Shown here: positions 1-5,704 of the stretch, piece by piece
Layout of the letters: each line of letters opens with the position of its first letter
How positions within the stretch are numbered: position 1 is the first letter of the stretch
NCBI GenBank assembly: GCA_030826005.1
Contig: JAPJOW010000165.1
Location: forward strand, 1 to 9,672
DNA length: 9,672 nt
Origin: Aliterella sp. RAGGC_92
Lineage (GTDB): Bacteria > Cyanobacteriota > Cyanobacteriia > Cyanobacteriales > Chroococcidiopsidaceae
Reading direction: 5' to 3'
Made by a program: the position numbers and the translations under genes
Notes under the pieces: generated by a model
Told to the model about the DNA's origin: nothing
Seen by the model: the letters and a program-made list of their open reading frames with translations, nothing else
Databases searched by the model: none

Positions 1-101
1 ATCCTTATGCCCGTCAACAGCTTAACTCTTTTATTCAAAAGCTTTGGCAGGCACAGAAAAAGGAATATCAAAACGATACCCTATCTTCTTTTGATAATTA
101 G
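1..101 (+). CDS. C-terminal end of an unidentified protein (partial)
   Basis: Reading from base 3, an open frame runs from the window edge to a TAG stop at 99-101 and gives 32 residues beginning PYARQQLNSFIQKLW and ending SSFDN. The composition (amphipathic helix with Q, K, W and L, then a polar tail) looks like a genuine protein end, and the stop lies immediately at a palindromic repeat, as expected for a gene end. The other two forward frames are less protein-like: one stops within 25 bases and the other runs into the repeat. No domain can be recognised from so short a piece, so no function is assigned. It is convergent with the aminotransferase gene downstream. Confidence 0.5.
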   Translation, partial: PYARQQLNSFIQKLWQAQKKEYQNDTLSSFDN

Positions 102-123
102 GGGCGCAATGTATTGCGCCCCT
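100..123. repeat. Short dispersed-type palindrome between convergent genes
   Basis: AGGGGCGCAA (100-109), loop TGTA, then TTGCGCCCCT (114-123): a perfect 10-bp GC-rich stem with a 4-base loop. It starts inside the stop codon of the upstream partial gene and lies 30 bp beyond the end of the aminotransferase gene, so it could stabilise or end both transcripts. Neither strand has a proper T-run after the stem, so intrinsic termination is uncertain. Palindromes of this GGGGCGCAA/TTGCGCCCC type are frequent intergenic repeats in many cyanobacterial genomes; this comes from general knowledge and was not searched here. Confidence 0.7.
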
Positions 124-153
124 ACACCCCTTTGTTACTTTTAAAACCACATC

Positions 154-1326
154 TTACGAGTAACGAATCCCCGCTTCCTTCATCCGCTTAATCGCCTCGT
201 GCATCCGTTCATCGGCTACCGTCAGCGCAATGCGAAAGAATCCTTCCCCCGATTCACCGTAACCGTTACCAGGAGGGACAATAATCCCGCACTTATCCAA
301 TAGCAAAGTCACAAACTCTGTAGAAGTATAACCTTGAGGAACTTTAGCCCACACATACAACGTAGCTTTGGGCGCTTCAATATCCCAGCCTAAACTCTGC
401 AATCCTTGGACAATAATATCGCGTCGTTTTTGGTAAACCGACATCACCGCCTGCAATTGAGCTTCTGTAGTAGAATAGGCTGCGATCGCCGCTTTTTGTA
501 CTGCCTTAAATACACCAGAATCTACATTAGTCTTAACTTGTCCTAATCCTTTAATTCCGTGACTAGAACCCACAACAAAACCAACTCGCCAGCCCGTCAT
601 ATTGTAGGATTTAGACAAGCTATGAAACTCAATTGCTATATCCTTCGCTCCCGGTACTTGTAAGACGCTAGGCGGCTTGTAGCCATCGTAAGCCATCTCT
701 GAATAAGCATGATCGTGACACAGCAATATATCGTATTTTTTGCAGTAAGCTACCAACTTTTCAAAAAACTCTAAGGTCGCCAGTCCCCCAGTGGGATTAT
801 TGGGGTAATTAATCCACAATAACTTAGCTTTATGGGCTATATCTTCAGGAATTGCCTCTAAATCTGGCAAAAAGTTCGCTTCTGGTAATAATGGCATCCG
901 GTGATACTCGCCGCCAGCAAAAATTGTTGAAGTGCGATATACCGGATAACCAGGATCGGGAATTAATGTATAGTCTCCAGATTCTACAAAAGCTAAAAAT
1001 GTATTGTGGATAGCTTCCTTTGAACCAATTGATGACACAACTTCGGTATTTGGGTTTAATCCTTCCACCCCAAACCGCCGTTCCATCCATTTTACTACTG
1101 CTTCTCTAAACTCTTTCGTTCCTTGGTAGGGTGGGTAGTTGTGCGTGGACGAGTCGTCAATCGCCTCGTGCATCGCCTGGACAATAGGCTGTGGTGTAGG
1201 CTTATCGGGATCTCCTACCCCCATATTAATAATATCAACTCCCTTGGAAACCATTTCGTCGCGTTTGCGGTCTATTTCAGCAAATAGATAGGGGGGTATT
1301 TTTTCTAAGCGTTTTGCGAACTGCAT
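154..1326 (-). CDS. dapL: LL-diaminopimelate aminotransferase (DapL-type, class I/II PLP enzyme)
   Basis: A PLP-dependent fold-type I aminotransferase of 390 residues. DapL converts tetrahydrodipicolinate plus glutamate directly to LL-diaminopimelate, the route cyanobacteria use for lysine and peptidoglycan; it is cytosolic. Visible motifs are the PLP lysine K239 in SLSKSYNMTGWRVGF, YPNNPTG at 174-180, D205 and Y208 in LLCHDHAYSE (cofactor ring contacts), R247 in GWRVGF and the substrate-carboxylate arginine R365 in FFRIALT. The N-terminus (RLEKIPPYLFAEID, then NMGVGDPDKPTP) and the length match the roughly 390-residue bacterial DapL subgroup rather than the roughly 410-residue plant/cyanobacterial form, so substrate specificity is less certain than the fold. 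The ATG at 1326 gives the family's usual start; no clear Shine-Dalgarno precedes it. A weak -10-like TATAGT lies on the - strand at 1351-1346 without a good -35. The gene appears monocistronic. Confidence 0.85.
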   Translation of the reverse strand: MQFAKRLEKIPPYLFAEIDRKRDEMVSKGVDIINMGVGDPDKPTPQPIVQAMHEAIDDSSTHNYPPYQGTKEFREAVVKWMERRFGVEGLNPNTEVVSSIGSKEAIHNTFLAFVESGDYTLIPDPGYPVYRTSTIFAGGEYHRMPLLPEANFLPDLEAIPEDIAHKAKLLWINYPNNPTGGLATLEFFEKLVAYCKKYDILLCHDHAYSEMAYDGYKPPSVLQVPGAKDIAIEFHSLSKSYNMTGWRVGFVVGSSHGIKGLGQVKTNVDSGVFKAVQKAAIAAYSTTEAQLQAVMSVYQKRRDIIVQGLQSLGWDIEAPKATLYVWAKVPQGYTSTEFVTLLLDKCGIIVPPGNGYGESGEGFFRIALTVADERMHEAIKRMKEAGIRYS

Positions 1327-1825
1327 GGCGATTTAACAACAAATTACTATAAAAACTACGGGCTTTTGGTACGAGCAAGCATCAAATCAAGCTTACTTTG
1401 TCTCGCCAAAGGCTGACAGGTCATAGCTGACAGCTACTAACCAGTGGAAGCCACAATACCACAATTTACGCCTTGCTAAAAAATCTCCTTGGCTGCTATG
1501 GCTAAGTTCTTTAGTAGCTATTTGGGTCTGACACAAATAAAAGTTATTTATACATCTATCTTTAGATAGACTGAAATTATTCCTAGATTCTGTATCCTGT
1601 TTCCATGACTTAGGCAAGTTACTTTGCATTCTTAGTAGTCCCTAGGAAAAATCAATTATTCTCTGCTCGTTTTGAGTATTGCTTGATGAGAAAGTGAGGT
1701 AACTTTAAGTTATTTATTATTCAAACTTTTAAGCCTAAAAGTCTAAAAAATATAGAAAAAATTATCAATTAATTTTGTTATTTATATTTAAAAAAATTGC
1801 TTATATTTATAAAGCGGACAATACC

Positions 1826-1841
1826 CATAAATTAATTTATG
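1826..1841. repeat. Perfect 16-bp AT-rich palindrome, candidate operator
   Basis: CATAAATTAATTTATG is identical to its own reverse complement. It sits about 170 bp upstream of the candidate STAS promoter. The 12-mer made of CC plus its first ten bases, CCCATAAATTAA, recurs at 2151-2162, six bases before the STAS start codon. A dimeric regulator site is possible; chance occurrence in AT-rich DNA is the main alternative. Confidence 0.4.
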
Positions 1842-1994
1842 AATCTACTCCTAAATATTAGCTGATCTGAGAAAATTAGTATCCTACATAACTAAGCATA
1901 ATAGCAAGGACTATTTCTAAAGATAGATTTTAAGCAGGTAAGCAAAAGGTTTAAGTCATTGCCCATCCGAGTTTAGGGAGATTTCACTCAACCT

Positions 1995-2022
1995 GAGACA
2001 TATTCAAGGAGTTTTGTATAAT
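1995..2022 (+). promoter_or_regulatory. Candidate sigma-70 promoter for the STAS gene
   Basis: A consensus -10 hexamer TATAAT (2017-2022, preceded by TTG) follows GAGACA (1995-2000; 4 of 6 matches to TTGACA) with a 16-bp spacer. Transcription would start near 2029, giving an untranslated leader of about 140 nt before the STAS ATG at 2169. It is the best promoter-like match in the gap, but AT-rich DNA yields false positives. Confidence 0.4.
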
Positions 2023-2099
2023 CCTACACTTTTAACTTTTGTAAATATAGGTAGAGTGTAATAGCAAGTTGAGAATAAAAACTCAGCCGACTGGTCGAT

Positions 2100-2120
2100 A
2101 CAAAAGCTGACTACTTTTGT
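2100..2120 (+). promoter_or_regulatory. Small hairpin in the STAS mRNA leader
   Basis: ACAAAAG (2100-2106), a 7-nt loop CTGACTA, and CTTTTGT (2114-2120) form a perfect 7-bp stem 48 nt before the STAS ATG. No T-run follows, so it is not a terminator. It could affect message stability, or simply be chance in this composition. Confidence 0.3.
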
Positions 2121-2168
2121 TGAAATAGAGTTTATCTAATCAATTAGTAGCCCATAAATTAAAAAACA

Positions 2169-2504
2169 ATGTCAACAACAATCGCCTACCCAGAAATTAC
2201 AGTTATTTGCCCTCAAGGTGCTGTAAATGCCTCTAATGCTGTAGAGTTTCAACAAGAAATGGTAAGAGTAGTAGCACAAAATAAAAAATCTAACGTGCTA
2301 GTAAACCTAGAACAAGTAGAATCATTAGATAGCGCGGGCTTGATGGCATTAGTTTCAAGTTTAAGACTAGCTCAATCAATTGGCTCTCGTTTTAGCTTGT
2401 GCGGTGTTTCGCCTTCTATTCGGATTATTTTTGAACTAACCCAGTTAGATAGAGTATTTGAAATATTTGAAAATACAACTGCCTTCAAAAAAGCCTACTC
2501 CTAA
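2169..2504 (+). CDS. STAS-domain protein, anti-sigma-factor-antagonist type
   Basis: A single STAS domain fills the whole 111-residue protein, as in SpoIIAA/RsbV-like antagonists. The N-terminal strands (ITVICPQGAVNASNAVEF) lead to NVLVNLEQVESLDSAGLMAL, where DSAG at 54-57 is the hallmark loop; S55 is the expected serine phosphorylated by a SpoIIAB/RsbW-like kinase and dephosphorylated by a PP2C phosphatase. No kinase, phosphatase or sigma factor lies nearby, so partners must be encoded elsewhere. In cyanobacteria such STAS proteins act in partner-switching systems (for example Slr1856/Slr1859 with IcfG in Synechocystis, or HmpV in Nostoc); which system this one serves cannot be read from the sequence. 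The ATG at 2169 has no clear Shine-Dalgarno. The next gene begins 45 nt downstream on the same strand, so co-transcription is possible. Confidence 0.85.
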   Translation: MSTTIAYPEITVICPQGAVNASNAVEFQQEMVRVVAQNKKSNVLVNLEQVESLDSAGLMALVSSLRLAQSIGSRFSLCGVSPSIRIIFELTQLDRVFEIFENTTAFKKAYS

Positions 2505-2549
2505 ATTAACTAATGCTAAGGTAAAGCAAAATAGCTGAAATTAGCAGAA

Positions 2550-5153
2550 GTGGTTGCAGTTAAAGAATTATTAACCGATGGGATTCTCAAACCCGCTCGT
2601 TATTTAGGTAACGAGTTAGGATCAGTTCACAAAGATTGGGATACAGCCGTAGTGCGTTGGGTACTGACATACCCAGAAGTGTACGAAGTTGGCGCGTCCA
2701 ACTTGGGGCATATTATTCTGTACAACATCATAAATGCTCAACCGCGCCAACTGTGCGATCGCGCTTACTTGCCAGCGCCGGATCTTTCCGACAAACTCCG
2801 CGCTACTCACACGCCCTTATTTGCGGTTGAATCCAAGGAATATTTAACCAAATTTGATATTTTAGGTTTTAGTCTGAGCTACGAATTAGGCGCAACCAAC
2901 ATTTTAGAGATGTTGGATTTAGCAGGAATCCCCCTAACGTGGCAGGAAAGGCAACAAGGCAATTATCCGCTTATTTTTGCTGGCGGACAAACAGCAACTT
3001 CTAACCCCGAACCCTACGCTGATTTTTTTGATTTTATTGCCTTGGGTGATGGGGAAGAATTATTGCCGGAAATTGGTTTAGTTTTAGAGCAAGGTAAGTT
3101 AAATAAGCTAACCAAACCTGAACTGCTCTTAGAATTAGCGCAAGTGCCGGGCGTATACGTGCCACAATTTTATCAAATGGCAGAAGATGGCTCGGTGCAT
3201 CCCCTCCGCTCCGATGTCCCTCAAAGAATTTTACGGCGCGTAGCAACTCCCATGCCTGCTTATTCGGTCGGTTTAGTACCTTACGTCGAAACGGTACACG
3301 ATCGCCTAACCGTAGAAATTCGGCGCGGCTGTACTCGCGGATGTCGTTTTTGTCAGCCCGGAATGCTAACTCGCCCCGCACGGGATGTAGAACCAAAGCA
3401 AGTAATAGAAGCAATCGAAACAGGAATGCGGGCGACAGGCTATAACGAATTTTCCTTGCTATCGCTTAGTTGCTCGGATTATTTAGCTTTACCCGCCGTT
3501 GGGGTAGAAATTAAAAATCGCCTAAAGGGCGAAAATATCTCGCTTTCTTTACCCAGTCAAAGAGTAGATAGATTTGATGAAAATATTGCCCATATTTTAG
3601 GCGGTACTCGGTTAGGAGGACTAACTTTTGCGCCGGAAGCGGGGACGCAAAGATTGCGGGATGTTGTCAATAAAGGCTTAACTAACGAAGAATTGCTCCG
3701 GGGCGTAAAAACTGCTGTAGAGCAAGGATGGGACAAAATTAAGCTGTATTTTATGATCGGCTTACCTGGCGAAACTGACGAAGATGTATTGGGGATTGCG
3801 GAGACTGTAAGGTGGTTGCAGCGCGAGTGTCGAAATATAGAAAGAAAAGTAGTAAATGACGATCCATCGTCTTCTCAGCGTTATGGTGGCGGCAGAAAGG
3901 CTTTAAGTATCAATCTGACAATTTCTAACTTTACTCCTAAGCCTCATACTCCTTTTCAATGGCATAGCGTAACGGATGCCGAATTTGAACGCAAGCAACG
4001 GCTGCTGAGGGACGAATTTCGCCCCTTGAGAAACTTGAAGGTAAATTTCACCGACGTGCGGATCTCGGCAATGGAGGATTTTGTGGGGAGAGGCGATCGC
4101 CGCCTTGCACCAGTAATTCGCCGCGCTTGGGAATTAGGCGCGGGGATGGATTCGTGGTTTGAAAGCGTAGATAAAGCTTTTGGCGCTTGGGAAAGAGCGA
4201 TCGCCGAATCGGGTTTAGGATGGAAATATCGCCAAAAAGAAGAAGACGCATCTAAAACCCAAACCAATAACGATCGGCGTTTACCTTGGGATCATATCAA
4301 TACGGGAATTGCTAAAGAGTGGCTCAAAGCAGACTTAGAAAAAGCTTTAGCTGCGGCTACTGTACCTGATTGCTCTTTTGATGAATGTTCTGGTTGCGGC
4401 GTTTGCAGTACGGATTTTGGTCACAATATAGTTATAGGCGCGCTTCCAATTCCCGAATTTGCCGGGGATTTTGTGCCGAATACCGAGCGATCGCAACGGG
4501 TACGGTTGTGGTTTGGCAAGTTGGGGGATATGGCGTTAATTAGTCACTTAGATTTGCTGCGCTTATTCGATCGCGCAATTCGACGGGCGGCTTTGCCAAT
4601 TTCCTTTAGCGGTGGCTTTCATCCTAGTCCCCGCATGGCGATCGCTATGGCTTTACCCTTGGGAGTAACTAGCAGTGGCGAAATTATCGATTTTGAACTC
4701 ACCCAAACTGTTGACTTGGAGGAGTTTAAACAAAAAATTAGCCAGCAGTTACCTGCTAACTTGCCCATCTACAAAATAAGCGATGTCGATTTGAAAGCGC
4801 CATCCGCCGCTAAAACCTTAGCCCAAGCCCACTATTTGCTGACCATTGAAACAACCAGTAGTGTAAGTGAAAGTCAATGGCAGCAATGGATAGAAGCAAT
4901 TAAGGCAACGGATGCTATTTGGCTAGAACATACAACTAAGTCCGGGAAAAAACAGAAAATCAACTTAAGACCTCGTTTATTTGATTTAGCAATAGTTTCT
5001 ATCGCCCCGAATCTATTGCGCTATACGGGAGTTTGTCTTAATGACGGCACGCAACTAAAACCAGAGCAAGTCATCTTTATGCTAGAGCAAGTAGCAGGGC
5101 AAGAATTTAGTTTAAAAAGTATCCACCGCGATCGCCTTGTCATGGAAGAATAG
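2550..5153 (+). CDS. B12-binding-type radical SAM protein, TIGR03960 fused to TIGR03936/DUF2344
   Basis: An 867-residue, three-part protein. Residues about 1-235 form the N-terminal region that resembles a B12-binding Rossmann domain in this family (YPEVYEVGASNLGHIILYN; LGFSLSYELGATNILEML; IFAGGQTATSNPEPYADFFD). No DxHxxG cobalamin motif is visible, so cobalamin use is uncertain. Residues about 250-520 are the radical SAM barrel, with the 4Fe-4S motif C261-x3-C265-x2-C268 in RRGCTRGCRFCQPG, plus LTFAPEAGTQRLR (358-370) and KLYFMIGLPGETDED (398-412). Residues about 645-867 are the DUF2344 module, a separate gene in many firmicutes. Between them, C608, C613, C616 and C619 (CSFDECSGCGVC) could bind a metal or second cluster. 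The reaction is unknown; it should be cytosolic. Translation must begin at or after an in-frame TAG at 2532; GTG 2550 gives the family N-terminus (VKELLTDGILKPARYLGNELG). Family members often lie next to RNase E/G genes, as here. Confidence 0.9.
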   Translation: MVAVKELLTDGILKPARYLGNELGSVHKDWDTAVVRWVLTYPEVYEVGASNLGHIILYNIINAQPRQLCDRAYLPAPDLSDKLRATHTPLFAVESKEYLTKFDILGFSLSYELGATNILEMLDLAGIPLTWQERQQGNYPLIFAGGQTATSNPEPYADFFDFIALGDGEELLPEIGLVLEQGKLNKLTKPELLLELAQVPGVYVPQFYQMAEDGSVHPLRSDVPQRILRRVATPMPAYSVGLVPYVETVHDRLTVEIRRGCTRGCRFCQPGMLTRPARDVEPKQVIEAIETGMRATGYNEFSLLSLSCSDYLALPAVGVEIKNRLKGENISLSLPSQRVDRFDENIAHILGGTRLGGLTFAPEAGTQRLRDVVNKGLTNEELLRGVKTAVEQGWDKIKLYFMIGLPGETDEDVLGIAETVRWLQRECRNIERKVVNDDPSSSQRYGGGRKALSINLTISNFTPKPHTPFQWHSVTDAEFERKQRLLRDEFRPLRNLKVNFTDVRISAMEDFVGRGDRRLAPVIRRAWELGAGMDSWFESVDKAFGAWERAIAESGLGWKYRQKEEDASKTQTNNDRRLPWDHINTGIAKEWLKADLEKALAAATVPDCSFDECSGCGVCSTDFGHNIVIGALPIPEFAGDFVPNTERSQRVRLWFGKLGDMALISHLDLLRLFDRAIRRAALPISFSGGFHPSPRMAIAMALPLGVTSSGEIIDFELTQTVDLEEFKQKISQQLPANLPIYKISDVDLKAPSAAKTLAQAHYLLTIETTSSVSESQWQQWIEAIKATDAIWLEHTTKSGKKQKINLRPRLFDLAIVSIAPNLLRYTGVCLNDGTQLKPEQVIFMLEQVAGQEFSLKSIHRDRLVMEE

Positions 5154-5212
5154 AAAAAAAGGCGCGCAATTTCTAAAATATTTTGCTTTGGTATATGTTT
5201 CTTAATTGATTT

Positions 5213-5241
5213 TTGACCTGCTTAGGCTAAAATTGTATCAA
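5213..5241 (+). promoter_or_regulatory. Candidate sigma-70 promoter for rne-rnhB
   Basis: TTGACC (5213-5218; 5 of 6 to consensus), a 17-bp spacer, then TATCAA (5236-5241; 4 of 6). It lies 60 bp after the radical SAM stop codon. A start near 5248 would give an rne leader of roughly 455 nt. Its -10 falls in the centre of the inverted repeat at 5226-5255, so a bound protein could block it. The weak -10 keeps this tentative. Confidence 0.4.
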
Positions 5242-5255
5242 TAACAATTTTTAGC
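5226..5255. repeat. Inverted repeat over the candidate rne -10 element
   Basis: GCTAAAATTGT (5226-5236) and ACAATTTTTAGC (5244-5255) are complementary over 11 bp with one extra T, around a 7-base centre ATCAATA. As DNA it is an operator-like dyad over the candidate rne -10. As RNA, read through from the upstream gene, it would be a mostly A/U hairpin and a poor terminator. Confidence 0.45.
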
Positions 5256-5650
5256 GCTCGATTGTCTGCTGTAGCTCATCAGGTGCGATCGGGGCAGAAG
5301 CGAAAATAATAAAGGAACTGTTGCAATGACTCTTTTGCATAGAAGTTAAGGTAACTGAAAATTCTCTATTATTTGTCGCTCTTGAGTAGCTCGGCGATCG
5401 GCATTGAGCGCGGTTGATTACAAATGTCTTGTTTGATTGTACTCCTGGCTTTTAGAGGTCAGGATACTGCATAAAGATTAATTACAGATGCTCGATGCTC
5501 GTTGTTTACTATGGTAAGCAACCATTGTGCAATAAGCCCCCTACTTTATAGGTAATAAGTACTACTGATGTACTTTTTGCTTGTAAACAACCCTCTAGTT
5601 AAATTCCAATTGCAATTATCAGCAGCACCAATTTTCAAGCTTGTGAAAGC

Positions 5651-5697
5651 GAGGAAACAACCCTCAAAGCTCTGAAATATCGCTGCTAAATTTGAGG
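5651..5697 (+). promoter_or_regulatory. rne Shine-Dalgarno with upstream complementary element
   Basis: GAGG (5694-5697) sits 7 nt before the rne ATG at 5705 and is a good ribosome binding site that fixes the start. CCTCAAA (5662-5668) is perfectly complementary to TTTGAGG (5691-5697): a 7-bp stem with a 22-nt loop that would hide the site. Just upstream, GAGG (5651-5654) can pair with the same CCTC (5662-5665) and would release it. This resembles a two-state translational control element; it is inferred from complementarity only. Confidence 0.45.
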
Positions 5698-5704
5698 AAA
5701 TTGA

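Larger units (their letters stand above)
1327..2168. other. AT-rich 842-bp intergenic region with short repeats
   Basis: This gap separates the divergent dapL and STAS genes, and I see no convincing gene in it. It becomes very AT-rich between about 1680 and 1860. Contents: a small palindrome TCTATC-TTTA-GATAGA (1555-1570); the 13-mer ATCTATCTTTAGA (1554-1566) recurring inverted at 1916-1928; the 10-mer TAATAGCAAG at 1899-1908 and 2059-2068; the 12-mer CCCATAAATTAA at 1824-1835 and 2151-2162; and a 16-bp perfect palindrome at 1826-1841. A plausible promoter for the STAS gene lies at 1995-2022. The repeats suggest regulatory DNA or decayed mobile sequence, but nothing identifies which. Confidence 0.6.
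5154..5704 (+). promoter_or_regulatory. Long upstream region and probable 5' leader of rne
   Basis: This 551-bp stretch without a gene separates the radical SAM gene from rne. Long structured rne leaders are known for other bacteria, where RNase E cleaves its own message; by analogy this is probably a leader rather than empty spacer. It holds a promoter-like pair (5213-5241) overlapping an inverted repeat, and small stems at 5443-5464 (TCCTG/CAGGA), 5511-5525 (ATGGT/ACCAT) and 5557-5575 (AAGTAC/GTACTT, followed by three more T). It also has a tandem ATGCTCG repeat (5488-5501), the 11-mer AAACAACCCTC at 5585-5595 and 5655-5665, and a Shine-Dalgarno-masking pairing next to the start. No strong GC-rich terminator follows the radical SAM gene, so some readthrough is possible. 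Confidence 0.55.

Noticed and set aside
1393..1629. A 78-codon open frame on the - strand in the intergenic gap
   Set aside because: The composition is unlike a folded protein, no ribosome site or recognisable domain is present, and it lies in DNA with repeats; treated as chance.
3034..3414. A 126-codon - strand open frame
   Set aside because: Lies entirely inside the radical SAM gene, whose motifs fix the true frame.
5154..5212. Terminator directly after the radical SAM gene
   Set aside because: GCGCGC near 5162 and A/T tracts are present, but no GC-rich stem followed by a T-run was found.
5557..5578. Stem AAGTAC/GTACTT followed by T residues, as an intrinsic terminator
   Set aside because: Only 6 bp and mostly A/T, inside the presumed rne leader; too weak to call a terminator.
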